Shown: positions 12,229 to 24,900 of the stretch, one piece after another | Numbering within the stretch: the first letter of the stretch is position 1 | Layout of the letters: each line of letters opens with the position of its first letter | Assembly (NCBI GenBank): GCA_009599575.1 | Contig: VWND01000075.1 | Coordinates: 186,001 to 250,000, forward strand | Direction: 5' to 3' | Length of the DNA: 64,000 nucleotides | Source: Blumeriella jaapii | Lineage: Eukaryota > Ascomycota > Leotiomycetes > Helotiales > Drepanopezizaceae | Notes under the pieces: model-generated | The model's input: only the letters and a program-made list of their open reading frames with translations | What the model was told of the DNA's origin: nothing | Databases searched by the model: none | Position numbers and translations under genes: made by a program

Positions 12229-12498
12229 TTGTGGTGAGTTGGACTGCTGAGTTTCTTGTTGTGGTGGGATGTTCCAGAAATTCTAAGTTCCCTGCGCAGG
12301 AGGACAAGGCGCAAGGCTTTGAAATTGGCCCTGACTATCGATAGCGCCACCACACAGCCTCGTCTGTTTTTGTGTGATGTACAGTATGTACAGTAGTACA
12401 TGCTGACAGTATAACAGCCATCCATCCTTTATAATTGGTAAACACCAACTCCAACTCCAACCCCAACACCTCGTCTCTCCCTCTACTCCACGCCGACC
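12229..12498. promoter_or_regulatory. Shared divergent promoter of nudC and TFB3
   Basis: The start codons of two divergent genes are separated by only 270 bp, so both promoters and leaders must lie here. The TFB3 side is C-rich, with repeated caactcc-like pyrimidine stretches just before the ATG. No specific factor site can be assigned. Confidence 0.55.
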
Positions 12499-13599
12499 AT
12501 GCAGCGGAATGGCAGCAAATCACTCGACAGCAACCCGTCGGACGACATCTGCCCCATCTGCAAATCGAACCGCTACCTCAACCCGTCCCTGCAGTTCCTC
12601 ATTAATCCGGAATGCTACCACAAGATGTGCTCGACGTGCGTGGACCGCATCTTCAGCTCGGGGCCGGCGTCGTGCCCGGCGCCGTACTGCGGCAAAACGC
12701 TGCGCAAGAAGGGCTTCCACAAGGCCTTCTTCGGCGACCTGCAGGTCGAGCGCGAGTGCGACATCCGCAAGCGCGTCGGCACCGTCTTCAACCGCCGCCA
12801 GGACGACTTCGAGACCCTGCTCGACTGGAACGACTACCTGGAGGAGGTCGAGAGCCTGATCTTCGACCTGGTCGAGGGCCCCCCGGCGCAGCGAGCGCGG
12901 GCCGAGGAGCGCCTGAGGCAGTACCGCGAGAGCAACTTGGGCGCCATTGAGGACAACCGGCGGTTCAAGGTGCAGGAGGCCGAGCTGGAGCGCGGGAGGG
13001 AGAAGGCCGAGAAGGAGGCGGCGCGGCAGAGACGTCTGGCGGCCATCCGAGAGGAGGAGGCTGCCAAGATGGACGTGGAGCAGAGCCGGCGCGACGTGCT
13101 GGAGAGGCTAGCGACGACGGACGAGGACGCGAGGAAGATCACGGCGCAGGCTCAGAGGGTCATTCTGAAGAAGAGCGGCGCGCGGAGGAATCTGGCGGAG
13201 AGCAGCACGGTGGTTGAGGGCAATGGGAGTGTGAATGGAGGGCTCACCCTCAGGGGATTGAAAAAGAAGGAGGCGCCTGTGGCCGAGAAGGCCTACGATC
13301 CCTTTGGAGGGCTGGATCTCACGCCGTCACGTTACGTGCTGCAGGACGAGTACGACAGCGAGTGGTTGTTGAATGCTAAGACCGATCAACGGCACATGGC
13401 TGGCGGGTACAGCCTACACGAGTACTATGCCCGGACGATGTTCGAAGCGTTTTCTGGGTTAGGTGTATTCGTAGAGGAGGAGGTTGCGAACAAGCCTCTG
13501 CCCGCTGCCCCCTCTTCTCTGGCTATATCGGCAGCCGTTGAGGCTTCGGGGGGCAAAGTGAAGCTTCAACATAAAATGGAGCTAGACGATGTTTTCTAG
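12499..13599 (+). CDS. TFB3: TFIIH/CAK assembly factor Tfb3 (MAT1), RING finger
   Basis: A single-exon gene of 366 aa. The N-terminal C3HC4 RING has its zinc ligands at C18, C21, C39, H41, C44, C47, C59 and C64, followed by the characteristic KTLRKKGFHKAFFGDLQVERE. A long Glu/Arg-rich coiled coil follows at about residues 130-220. The C-terminal segment YDPFGGLDLTPSRYVL, with a following YYARTMFEAFSGLG, is the CDK7/cyclin H-binding part of MAT1. The protein anchors the CDK-activating kinase to TFIIH for transcription and nucleotide excision repair. The first half is very GC-rich with strong C/G third-position bias, unlike its neighbours, which explains several long overlapping open frames in other phases. 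Confidence 0.96.
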   Translation: MQRNGSKSLDSNPSDDICPICKSNRYLNPSLQFLINPECYHKMCSTCVDRIFSSGPASCPAPYCGKTLRKKGFHKAFFGDLQVERECDIRKRVGTVFNRRQDDFETLLDWNDYLEEVESLIFDLVEGPPAQRARAEERLRQYRESNLGAIEDNRRFKVQEAELERGREKAEKEAARQRRLAAIREEEAAKMDVEQSRRDVLERLATTDEDARKITAQAQRVILKKSGARRNLAESSTVVEGNGSVNGGLTLRGLKKKEAPVAEKAYDPFGGLDLTPSRYVLQDEYDSEWLLNAKTDQRHMAGGYSLHEYYARTMFEAFSGLGVFVEEEVANKPLPAAPSSLAISAAVEASGGKVKLQHKMELDDVF

Positions 13600-13904
13600 A
13601 CTGGCATGCTGGGAGAAACTCACGGGTCACGGCGTTGAGAGGCTAACGTGGCACGGTCTTGGGGTTGGGGAGCTCTTGGTCTTGCGATAGACGTTGAATA
13701 CCAGCTGTTGCCATACTCGTCTAGAAACGCAGCATTGTAATACGTTATTATGCATTTGCATTTCGATGCCAAACCATGCTTTCTCCCCAGCTCCAGCGTG
13801 AAAAGAAGAGGGAGAAACACACCCGCAGACTTCTCGTAACGCCATGCTATGAATCAAACGGTACATGAAAGGTACTACTTCCAATCCCGGCCCTTCAACC
13901 CTAC

Positions 13905-16114
13905 TTACTGCTGCCACGCTTGCTGTTGTGCCGGTCTGGGGAACACCGGGACAGTCTCGAGATTGTCAAGCCCGCCACCGATCGGCTGCTGGTTATGTTG
14001 CCATCCCGATCCTGTTGCAGTGTTGACGAACTGGCTCTGTCTGAAAGGGTTCGTGCTACCTGTTGGTTGGGAGATCAAACCTGCACTCGTTCCAGGCCGC
14101 TGCGCAGTATTGTTAATGGTCAAATTCTTCGCAAATGGATTTGTACCCGTTGCCATGGCCCTCAGTGGAGCTGCAGTCTGTGATTGATGCAAATCTTGTT
14201 GGAATTTCTGCTGGAACTGGTGTTCTGGTGGAGGCGAGAAAGATTGTTGGACTGACACTACCGGTTTGGCGAAGGGGTTTGTAGACTGAGCAGCCATAGG
14301 GGACGTGATTGGTGGTGTGGCTGGGTATTGCTGTCCAACCATGCCTGTTGGATTCGCCATCATCATTGACTGGCGAAATGGATTGGTGGTTTGCTGTGCT
14401 CTAGTCTGCATGATTCCCATGGGCATTTGCTGTTGCGGTGCTTGCTGTTGAAATGATGCAGCCGAGTCCTGTGGGATCACTGATAGGCCACCGGGCTGAA
14501 AGGGAGTTGGTTGGGCCGTGAAGCCTCCAAACCCAGCACCAGTGAAATTCGGCTGAAGAGGGCCCGGCTGCTGCCCACCAACAAATCCGGTGCTGAAGGG
14601 TTGCTGGGCTTGCTGAGGTTGTTGATTGAACGGGTTGGGAGCTACGCCCTGGAATCCTGTGTGTTGCTGAACAAACCCATTTTGCAAGAATTGCTGAGAT
14701 TGTTGCTGTTGTAACTGAAATGGTGCCCCATTATCGTACTGGGGATCCCCTTGCTGCATGCCTACTTGTATTGCCATAGGCTGCTGTTTCTCCTCAATGG
14801 ACTCGAAAAAGTCAATCAAATCTGGATCGGGTCCTTTTGGAGGTTGGGCGGGCTTTGTGCTTGCTGGCTGTGCATCGGGGAACGCTTTTCCTGTCGCGAA
14901 CCGAGACTCAGAGTCGCTCTTGGAGGATGTCGCAAACGGTTTGCTAGCACCATTCGCACGGTTTTTCTTAGATTCCAATTCGGCAATATACTGCCTCCTG
15001 TTAATCTCAAAATCCGGTTCCATCAAGTAATCCCCTAGCTGCTTTCCTAGGTGGACCGGAGCATGTTTCAACTTTGGCACTTCCAGTCGAGTTTGGTGTT
15101 CGTACTGCCGTGCGGTAACAAGATATTGAACCACGAACTCTGTTTGTCTCGTAAAGTTTTTGTAGATATTTAGCGCTCTTTCAGCATCTGGCCTAGACAT
15201 CTCGAAAAAATGGCCTTTTGATATTAACAGAAGATTATTTCTCTTGTGAATTCTGATTACGTACCTAGGATATTGATCACGGCTAAGTTCATTACGCGGA
15301 ACATAGCCAGAAGGTCCAGTACTAGCATTCGAAATACTGTAATAGTGATCTCGTTCTCAGGCTCGTTGTCAAGGACCTAATCATAATCAGTGAACCAATC
15401 CCTTTGACCATAAATTCGGGACTGACGTCGCATTTGAGCAAGGCTGTGATCTGATGTTGAACAGTTTCCGTCTCTCGGAGAAGACCCTTTTCTACAGATA
15501 TCTTCTCCAACCGGTTCTCCGCCGCTCTCACGAAGTCCGTCTTTGTTTCCCTGTATGCCCTCGCTCTCTCACTCAAGTAGTTCGTATAATGTCGAATGTT
15601 CCGGCCTTGGGTTTGGACTTATCCATGCTCTGTCAGCCTGGCTTCCACAAAACGGCCTTTCATTCCGTGCTATGCTCCCGCCGCCACAAGACCTACCATC
15701 GGAGAAACTGCTTATGGCCAGCATAGTCCTATGCCGCGCGAGGTATGCTAACGTCGCATCGGGCGACCCTTCTCTGATCATCAGATGCACTGTGATCAGA
15801 CTCTTGAATACCACCGTCCATGTCGAATCGCGCAGGCGGTTCTGCAATGCCCGGAACACCTCTGCAACTCCCGCTTCTCCCGAGTGTGTCGCCACAAGGA
15901 TATGCTCGATGTATCTATTGCGAAGATTGAGTCAGCGGAGCCTGGGAAAAGGTCTCTTGCACAAGAAGCGTACTTCGACTTTGGCGGGGCGGCCTGTCAA
16001 AACACCGGTCAGTAGATGCAACCGAGACACGCCGAAGCCGATGAAGCTATCCCCGGACTCTCGCACCTTGATTTTGGTAGCCCCTTTCACCGACTTTTCG
16101 AATGAGCTTGCCAT
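13905..16114 (-). CDS. AP180/CALM-type clathrin adaptor (ANTH domain)
   Basis: Minus-strand exons 16114-16067, 15993-15974, 15914-15697, 15617-15427, 15376-15265 and 15214-13905 give 632 aa. Five introns of 50-79 nt all have GT..AG ends; one exon is only 20 nt. The N-terminal ANTH domain starts MASSFEKSVKGATKIK, then KYIEHILVATHSGE, and includes FKSLITVHLMIREG, GRNIRHYTNYLSERA and MSRPDAERALNIYKNF. This domain binds PI(4,5)P2 at the plasma membrane. The C-terminal half is Gln/Pro-rich and carries five NPF motifs, the ligands of EH-domain endocytic proteins such as Pan1 and Ede1. It corresponds to yeast Yap1801/Yap1802. It converges with TFB3, the two stops being about 300 bp apart. Confidence 0.95.
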
Positions 16115-17765
16115 TCCGAATCAGCGCGGCCGAGAAGGCGCTGGCGACAGCCGCTCGATGAGACCCGAAGCCGAGCCCTCTCTGTTGCTTTCGCGGTCAG
16201 CAGCGAAGGAGAGGGGCGGTGGTTGGTGATGTGTTTGCGAGTGGGAATACCGTGGCTGGGTTCGAATGGGCCGTCGTACTTGACCTGCTTGGAGGGTTCG
16301 TATTACTTGTTGTCCAGGAAAGTCGAGCAAGCTGCTTCCGCTCTTTTTGTCTTTTCGTCGATCGGGCTGCGCAATCTAGGTACAAGGTAGGCCAGCCCAG
16401 CGGTTCGGTACGTTCGGCGAGGATCCTACGGCGGCACCGGTAACCCTTGCACGTTACTTATTCTTATCAACTACGTCCTTATTCTTGGACGGGCGGCCTG
16501 GGCGTGATGCCGGAAATATTCCTTTGCACGATCAAGCCTTGGAGGGAGGAATGAGCTGGTGATTGCTGAGCTGACTCTGGCTGACTCTGGCTCTGGCTCT
16601 GGCGAAGCCAACAGGGCCCTCGGTCATCCAACGTCATGTCACTGTCAATGCGGAGGTGGCGAGGGGCTTGTATGTAAGGAACAGCGGGCCATATGGTAAT
16701 AAAACGTCGAGACGCATTAAAGTTAAGGTAGAAGCGGGTGGAAGCCAAAGCCGAAGCCGAAGCAATCCACATGTCTGTCTATGGAAGAATCATCTCAACA
16801 CACACCGTTTGCTTCAACCAAATAACCCACTCATCCGAGAATACACAATTGTCTCCCGCCGGTGAACGTCCCATCTGAAAGAGCTAGCTGCTCAAGTTTC
16901 CATCAAGTTGTACGTAAAAAAAACGAATTCGGGAGGGCTCAGATGTCCCCTGAATGAAAGCCGAGAGTACTTGAACACCACCGTCACATCTCGTCTGACG
17001 CAGTGACTCCGTGGAGACTGGTCGAGCTTGAAGAGTAGAGCGCTGTGCCGTGTTATGCCCCAAGCCGTAGAGGCAGGATGTATACTTACATGGTGCGGTG
17101 TAGCGCGCAAGTCCACAGACAAGACTCATACCAGCCAGGCAGGTTCTACCTTCACACGCCAATCAGAGCGGTACGTAAGCAGGTATGGGATGCAAATGGA
17201 GAGAACAGAAAGAAAACGAGGCTGAAGGGTTCATGTAGATGTGCCGCGGGAAGCAGAACATGACCATGCGCAAGGCCACAGCACGACCATGCGTCGCCCC
17301 CGGGTGTTGTAGCAATGCCTTCCAAGTTTTCGAGTTCAGAGATGCCTTCATCGCGTCCGATAGTTAACAAGATGGGTGTGTCGAACGCTTTTTTCACTCT
17401 TCCCGTCTCCTCTCACAACCTGACCGCTGGAGCCCGGTGAAGGGAGAGTCTGGGAAGCTCGAGGAGGGGGAATCGTAGTCAAACATAAACACGCTGGCTT
17501 TTCATCATCTGCAGAAGACGTATTAGCAGCTGAGGGAAGAGGTGGGCGAAGTTGAGGAGCTTACATGTATAAAACTTGGAAGGATGGAGAGGAAAGAAAA
17601 CACGGGCGCGCGAGATCCGAAGATGAAGATTCTCAGTGCGGCCGCATAACGCTAACAGCGGGAGCGCTAGCCCCAACTTGGAGTACCTCCAAGATATTGT
17701 ACAGAACAGTAAACTTGCATCGACCTCGAGTGTTCCAAGTCGCATCGAATGCAACTGACGACGCC
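16115..17765. other. Divergent intergenic region between the AP180 adaptor and mitochondrial AspRS
   Basis: This 1.65-kb stretch lies between two divergently transcribed genes and should carry both promoters. Open frames on both strands are short and show no family motif. A short run of CTGACTCTGG-type direct repeats occurs near 16565-16605. No gene is supported. Confidence 0.5.
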
Positions 17766-20184
17766 ATGAATGCGATATCCCGCCCTACGAGGCGTCTGCT
17801 CAGACTCACTCCTCGTCACATTTTCCAATCAAGCTCCCCACATCGATGCCAGCCTCTGGCAGGACCGAGGAAACCGCACTGGAGAAACCTTCATAGCAGC
17901 CATCGAAGGCTGGCGGAAGAGGCAGAAACAGAGCGTGCAGAGACGCAAAAGATAGACCAACCCGAATTTTTTAAATTGTACAAGGACGCTAGTATGTGAA
18001 CAGCTGTTTTCTTGGGGACCGCGCCATGTACTGACATGCTCTAGTCGTGGCACCTGTGCCAACGTACCAGCACGCAGGAATCCCCGCAGCTCTTATAGGC
18101 AAGTCAACCGTGGCAGTTGGGCATCTGAAAAGCGTTTCATCTCTGTCTCAAAGTTTGGTCTTTGGGCAATTGACGTGGTCGAACGACTTACCGGAGAGAC
18201 AAGTTCAGATGATATGTCGAGACCCAGAATTGGGCCGCCTTTTGAAGAGCATCAAACTCAACACCCCGATCAATGTCTCTGGTGTTCTCGCGCACAAACG
18301 CCCGAACAAGAAAGATGGCGACGGAAAAGCTTCCGACGATGAGGTTGTCGGAAAGAAGAGTAGCGTTTGGCTTCAGCCGCAAGAAATCGAAATTGACGTG
18401 ACCAGCATCGTGCCCCTGAATGCTATTCGTCCCGACCTTCATCTCAGTTCTGAGCATGTTTACCCTCCCCAAAGCAGACATCTTTCGATACGCTTCGATG
18501 AAAGCCTTAAACAGCGTCTGGCAATTCGGTCTGCTATTGCTAAACAGGTCAGACGTTCATTGCGCAAGTTCCACGAGATTGAAACGCCGATACTGTTCAA
18601 ATCAACTGCCGAAGGCGCACGAGAATTTTTGGTTCCCACACGAAAAGCCGGATTTGCCTATGCTCTCCCTCAAAGCCCACAGCAGTACAAGCAGATTTTG
18701 ATGGCGTCTGGGATCAATCGTTACTTTCAATTTGCAAAGTGTTTCCGTGATGAGGATCTCCGATCCGATAGGCAACCTGAGTTTACGCAGGCAAGCTTCC
18801 AATATCACACTATCAGTCAAATGCTAATCCGTTGTAGATTGATCTGGAAATGGCTTATGCAAGCGGACGTTATGTGAGAAATCAAGTCGAACGCGTGATC
18901 TACAACATCTATAACCACACACCGTGGACGGATGACACGCTGTCGTATCGCCCAATCACAAAAGGGTTTCCTGAGATGACTTACCAAGATGCCATGAAGA
19001 TCCATGGATCTGACAAACCAGATCTCAGAATCAATGCACCCGTAAGCTTACCGCATGACATCGCAAACACAGCTCTGAATTACGTACTAGATATATCAAA
19101 TCAACGATCTTGTCCCAGTGGATTTAAGCAATATGCTCACTTCCCTTGAGAATCCAACAATCGAGTTTTTCAAGATTCGCTTGAATGCTTCTCCCCAAGA
19201 TGTCGGAGCTTTTATTCGCCGCTTCATGGACTCTCCGGAAGCAGAAAGCTTTAGATCCAACGTCGACGGTGCACCGGGATTTTGCATTTACAACTCATCA
19301 GAGCCTGTCGAAGGTCTCCAGACTTTCGGGTTCCAAGCAGCAGAAGAATTGAAACGCTTGTGCAGAGACCGAGTAAAGCGAGGTTACGAAACCGACGCTG
19401 CTCACGAAGTGAACCGTACATTTGAAGATGGCGACCTCATCATCATGCAGGCGCGGGAGAGCAAGCCGTTCTCAGGGAGTTCCACCGCCATTGGCCGCCT
19501 CCGTCTCGCAATCTACAAAGCAGCCCTCGAAGAGAAACTCATCGAGCCTGATCTATCTCATCGCTACCTTTGGGTGATCGACTTCCCCATGTTCACTCTG
19601 AATGGTGGAAGTGCTCCGGGCCAAGGAGGCTCTGCAGGTTTCTCGGCTACCCATCACCCATTTACAGCTCCCAAAACAGATAAGGATGTCGATTTGCTTC
19701 TTACAAACCCTCTAGCCGCTATAGCAGATCATTACGACCTTGTTGTCAACGGGATCGAGCTTGGCGGGGGAAGTTGTCGTATCCACACCGCTGAAATGCA
19801 GAAATTCATCATGCGCGATATCCTCAAGGTAAGTCATCTCTTCCAGGCCAAGTAGCTAGAGCATATGGAGTCGTGACTGACGCGCCCTCACAGATGAGCG
19901 AGGCGCGCATCAATGACTTCTCTCATCTGTTCTCTGCTCTTGAATCCGGTTGTCCGCCTCACGCTGGCTTTGCGATTGGTTTCGATCGCTTAGTCGCCTT
20001 TTTCACTCGCCAGAAATCGATCAGAGATGTCATGGCATTTCCAAAGAGCTCCAAGGGCGAAGATTTGATGGTCAAGAGTCCATCGAAGATCACGGATGTC
20101 CAGTTGGCAACTTACCACCTGTCGCTTACGAAAAATAGAGAGCCAGCCGCGGAAGATTGCTCGTCCTCAACAGCAGGCATTTGA
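17766..20184 (+). CDS. MSD1: Mitochondrial aspartyl-tRNA synthetase
   Basis: Exons 17766-17991, 18045-18790, 18838-19041, 19091-19828 and 19894-20184 give 734 aa. The first 50 residues are Arg/Ser-rich without acidic residues ([19 protein letters not shown]), as in a mitochondrial presequence. An OB-fold anticodon-binding region follows ([21 protein letters not shown]). Class II motif 2 is [16 protein letters not shown] near residue 309. The bacterial-type insertion domain comes next, then WVIDFPMF, and motif 3 is GFAIGFDRL near residue 663. The enzyme charges tRNA-Asp in mitochondria. Intron 2 (18791-18837) begins GCAAGC rather than GT; the GC-AG form is needed to keep motif 2 continuous. 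The start was chosen as the ATG that opens the presequence. Confidence 0.94.
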
Positions 20185-21905
20185 TCTACCTCAATCTTTT
20201 TTTTTGTCGTCTTGGCGGTGAACAGAAAGACTAGGGTAGTCAGGGACTAGATTTTAAGGCTTTCTTCGAGGAACCGTAACGGGTTTTTTGGACTTACCCA
20301 AGGCTCAAGTCATGTCATATGCGTAACGCGCTTACCGGTCTTAGCGGGTACGCGTGTTTAAAATGTACAACACGTGTAAAAGCACAGCGATGGAGCAATC
20401 AAGGGACATGAAAGCTTGTACTTATATCCCTTCTCTTTAGTAGTGGTAATATACCAACAAGATTCGGATGTAGCCCGGAATGCAAGTCCGTCGTCCGTTG
20501 CATTCATCGTCCGAGCTAGCGGAGGGCTCAACTTCGTTCTTTGCTTGAAATTTGGAGAGTGATGCCTTTTGAGCGTGATGTGAATCCACCTGCCTTGTTT
20601 CGGACAGCTATATGGTGGGCATGTAGTGCAATATTCAATCCTTTGTTCTGCGGATGCAATAACGTTGATTTGATTCGATTTATAGACCTGCAGCAATCAT
20701 AGCCAGCTAAAGGGCCAAGACGTCATCAACCAAAGCTAGCAATTCATTACATCCAACAGGGTAAAGGAGTAAGTAGCCTATTATAGCCCGTTGCCATATC
20801 TGATGTTAAAGCAAGAACTCTTGAAGTAGAAGTCGATTCGATTCGTAATTTATCTCACTTGCGTCTTTTGCAGCTTTTTATGCAGACAGACAATTCATCT
20901 CTAAGGGAAACCTTTACACGACTCAACAACCCACATCGATCGCTGAGCATAGCAGCCTTTCTGTCCTCGAGAATATACGCTACTCATGGCCACCTATAGC
21001 TTTTCCTCGCCCTTCGCCTTTTCGACGTGCTGTTTCCTCGCGATCTCTTGGTGAAGATCTATCCCGCTACAGCTTACGATCTATGGTATCTATCGTCTTG
21101 CACATATACACCCATCTACAATATCCTTGCTAGTGTAATTCCTGGATACGCTGCTGCTGTGCTTGAAGGAGTGGAAGCGGAGAGCTGAGGAGGCGACTTT
21201 CGAGATTGAGAGAAGCGTTGTGAGACAACTCTGTTCGCAATTTACGACACGTTGAGCAAACATTTCTAGGCGACAAGCGGTTTTTATACTCAAGTGAAAA
21301 AGAGCTAGTGTTGATCATGATCCTAGCATTTGAAACCCAGATTCCAGAAGCAAAAGCAAGCGGCGTTCTACATACCGTTTTGTTATCGATATGCTACATA
21401 CCAGCGCGAGACTAACAAATCGGCAAGTCAAAAAGCGCTTAATCCCGCGATGGTGGTGTATTTTCCCTTTAGTTTCGAGGCCAACTTACATATGAAGACC
21501 TGTGGCTGTAAATTCGGCCAATTGGAAGAAACCTACCTTCCGGATCTAACAGTTGTCAGATACACTGCCAAAATTGTTACAGAATACATAACATGCGCAA
21601 TAAAGCTGATCACCTGGTTAATCACGTGAGTAGAACGAGACATTTTTATCGCATTATTAAAGCGTGATACTCGTGCCCCACATTTCGAAGAGTTCAACCG
21701 AAGAATCATGGCCTAGCGGGCCTAGTCCATGAGCAAAGGGCACACAATACGGGTGAGAATGCGTTAGAAGCTCTCTAGCTTTGAGAAGTTCGTTCCAAGG
21801 AAAGGATGGATCTGACTCGTGCCTGTGCACAAAGTTTGGTATTTATAATATAAGTAAACATATGAGCTTATTAAACAATTAATAAGAGGGTGATTCGCCC
21901 AATAA
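20185..21905. other. Intergenic region with no recognised gene
   Basis: This lies between the AspRS stop and a tRNA gene. The open frames are short, and none has a conserved motif or a supporting splice pattern. Nothing further is supported. Confidence 0.5.
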
Positions 21906-21992
21906 TCTTTGATGGTCTAACGGTCATGATTTCCGCTTGTCATTGTGATGTGCAAAGCGCGGGAGATCGGGGTTCGACTCCCCGTCAGAGAG
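21906..21992 (+). tRNA. tRNA-Asp (anticodon GTC) with a 15-nt intron
   Basis: The acceptor stem TCTTTGA pairs with TCAGAGA (one T-G wobble) and is followed by discriminator G at 21992. The D-arm region contains GGTCTAACGGTCATGAT. The anticodon stem TCCGC/GCGGG encloses the loop TTGTCA-C with anticodon GTC at 21939-21941. The intron ttgtgatgtgcaaag occupies 21943-21957, one base 3' of the anticodon, the canonical site. The T arm is CGGGG-TTCGACT-CCCCG. The mature molecule would be 72 nt before CCA addition. A weak T-run follows the gene at about 22034. Confidence 0.93.
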
Positions 21993-24900
21993 GTTCTCTA
22001 GAGTTCATGTCCCTGAGCAGATGCTTGGATACCTTTTTTTATTTTGGATTTTGATCTTTCTTTTTCGTCTTGGAAGACCATTATTTCCGCTGCTTTTTAC
22101 ATAAACATGCAACAGCAAGTTCGCACGGGTGAAAAAATCGCCCATTTCGAGCCCGCTGCTCACCTTTTTACATACACATACATCCGGGCTGTTTTCTAGA
22201 GACGGAGTATCTTTCCCCCCCCCTTGTTTTTTCCACCTTTAGAAACGAGTTCATCTGATTTCCTGTTTTTCATGTGCTCGGAAAAATCATGGGCTGTTCA
22301 TTATGATGTTAGTACTGTACTGTACTAAAGTACCAAGATAGCGGGCTTCAACTTGGCCTCCGCGAGGGGGAGAGGCGCATTGCGAATGAGAAGTGGAAAG
22401 CTTAAGTAAGGTCAATTGCTTTCTAATTCTCTCCTCCTCTCTCCCTCTTTACCAAGAACGAAAACACCGCAGAAAGAACGGTCTCTTTCCCCAATTTTTG
22501 AAGAACCATGAAGCTATCATGATTCTCATATCACCGTTTAGGTACCGGGATTAGAAAAAGAAAAACGACAAAAAAAAAAGCAAAAAAAGCAAAAAAATTA
22601 GCGAAAAAGAACTTACTTAAAAAACGAAAAGAAAATAAAGACGCTCCTTAAAAGGGTTATTTATATTCAACCGTCCCCCAAAGATCCGGCCACCTACCTA
22701 TCCACCCAACCTATCCACCCACCCCATCCACCACTCATGACCAACCCGTTCTCCTTCTTTCTTTTTTGTAGCCAACAAAGACCGGCCAGGCTTGAATCGA
22801 AGACGGGATAGGGGGCGTGCGTTTTCGACCGATCGAGTCTGACTCCGTTTTCCTGGACGATATCGATTCAGCCGTCAAGCAAGAGCAGCCAGCCAGCCAG
22901 CGAACAAGGGACAGACAGACAGACGAGAAGATGCAGCTTTACAGCAATATTCGTGTTTACCTTTCCGCATCTAGTCACCCAAGCTCAACCTGCCAACCCA
23001 AGAGACAGAGGTCGGGGTCGAGATTTACCTGCTCCCTAGCGCCAGTTTCGTCCGTCCTCCTCCATCCATCAACCATTATTCATATCCGACCTGTCTCTCT
23101 TGTGCCCTCCTTTCCCGTTATGATGTGCTCGTGGCCTGTGTCCAGTCCCCTGGCTAAACCTCGTCCCCATCGCGAACCCTGCTATGCCCGTACGCATGCG
23201 CCTCCTCGTGGTATCCGCAGACGGATCTGGTGTCCGTCTTTCTTCTTGAAATAGGACCTCGTTTTAAGCTATGACAGTATCTTGCTGCTTTCTTTTGTCG
23301 TGGGGCTGTTCGATATCTGTAGGAGCTTGAATCAAAAGGCTACCTTACATAGGTACAGACACATATATACATACACATATCGGGAAGAGCGGGAGCGCGA
23401 GAACGGTGGGTAGGCGACGGATCTGTCCTTTAACCCCATCAACCGGTGCCGTAATCTTCTGTTTTGAGTATGTGCGTATTCGGTACTGGACTCCTCTGCC
23501 AAGTACGTGGTGCAGTCTGCGATTCGGGTATTTAGATGTTGATACCATGGAAGTGTCCGTGTGATGGTTTTCGAGGGGTAGAGGATAGATGTTTCTGCGT
23601 GGGACTTGGGTATGGTGCTGCGTGTTCCTTGCCTCTGTTGCGAATTCCGATCTCTGGCGCCTGCAGATGTATCTCTGGTAGCCGAGGAGTGTCTGCGTAA
23701 GGAGTTCTTTGCGTTGTAAATTGCGGATATGTATACATGCATTTCACCGTAGACTTCTGAGCAGCGAGAATGGTGGGAAGGAGAGGGAAGAAGGATGGGA
23801 GTTGTGTGCCCGGAGGTTGTTGTTGTTGTTGATACACAGATAGGTTTCGACTTAACTTTGAGTCTGGGTATGGGTTTGACTCTGCTTGCTGAGGGATGAC
23901 ATGAAATGGGCCGGGGTAGGATAGTGTGTTGTTATATTCTGATGATCAATGACGAATGAAGCTTTAGAAGTAGGACCTCGTGGTGACTGAGTAGAAGCGC
24001 ATTGCAAATACGAGATTGGTTCAAGTGGAATGTCAAGGTGAGAGATAAGGATCATGGATACGTGATCTGAAAGGAAGCGGCAACACGGCGCGTTGCGAGG
24101 CGACGACGACAACAAACCAGAAGCGCGTTATTGATATCAGGGACAAAAACAAGGTTGTAGCACGCTACGCAACTGCGAAAAGAATTGAAAGATAAACAGG
24201 TTGCATTGCTAATTTTCTATCTACCAATCCCCCCCCCAAACAACGAACAAGTATCTAGATTGTAATTTCAGTCAGCAATCTGTAGAGTTAATCGTAGAAA
24301 GATAACCAAAATAACAGAGAGGTGAAAACGGGAGGGCAACGACGACCTGAATCCGAAGACACAGGAGCGTTCCCCTTCTACTTCGCCAACCCGTTTTCTG
24401 CGACACGGCCATTACAGCACGATCAGACATTACTAGCCAAGCTCACCCTTCCCGTAAGTCAGGCACAACCTCCGAAAGCCCGTAGACTAACGGAGTAGAC
24501 GTTTATTGCCCTTCACGATTCCGTGCCGCGTAAAGATGAGAGAAAGGAAAGGATGACAGAATGGAAAGAGGGAATACTTATCTGGCTGAGATGGATACCA
24601 AAGACGCGTCGACGCGACGGTTTGTTACCTATGATCTGCTGCAACATGTTAGCCCGTAAAACCAGAGAGAGAGAAAAAGGAAGAACGGGGAGACCACCAG
24701 CAAACCGCTTCCTAAGACACGGCGCCATTGATCCCGACTACAGGCAACCCGTTGACCACATGGATGATTGCGCCATCCGCGAGTAATTACTGACCAGCTG
24801 CCAAAGACGTGTCTAAGGTGCACCACCACGATGCGCCGCAGCGACGGGTGTCGGCGTTCAATTGAAGACTCGCGGCCCCCATGTGGCCTGAAGAAGAGAC

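Noticed and set aside
22817..23254. 145-codon plus-strand ORF
   Set aside because: Low-complexity translation, no motif, no splice or start support.
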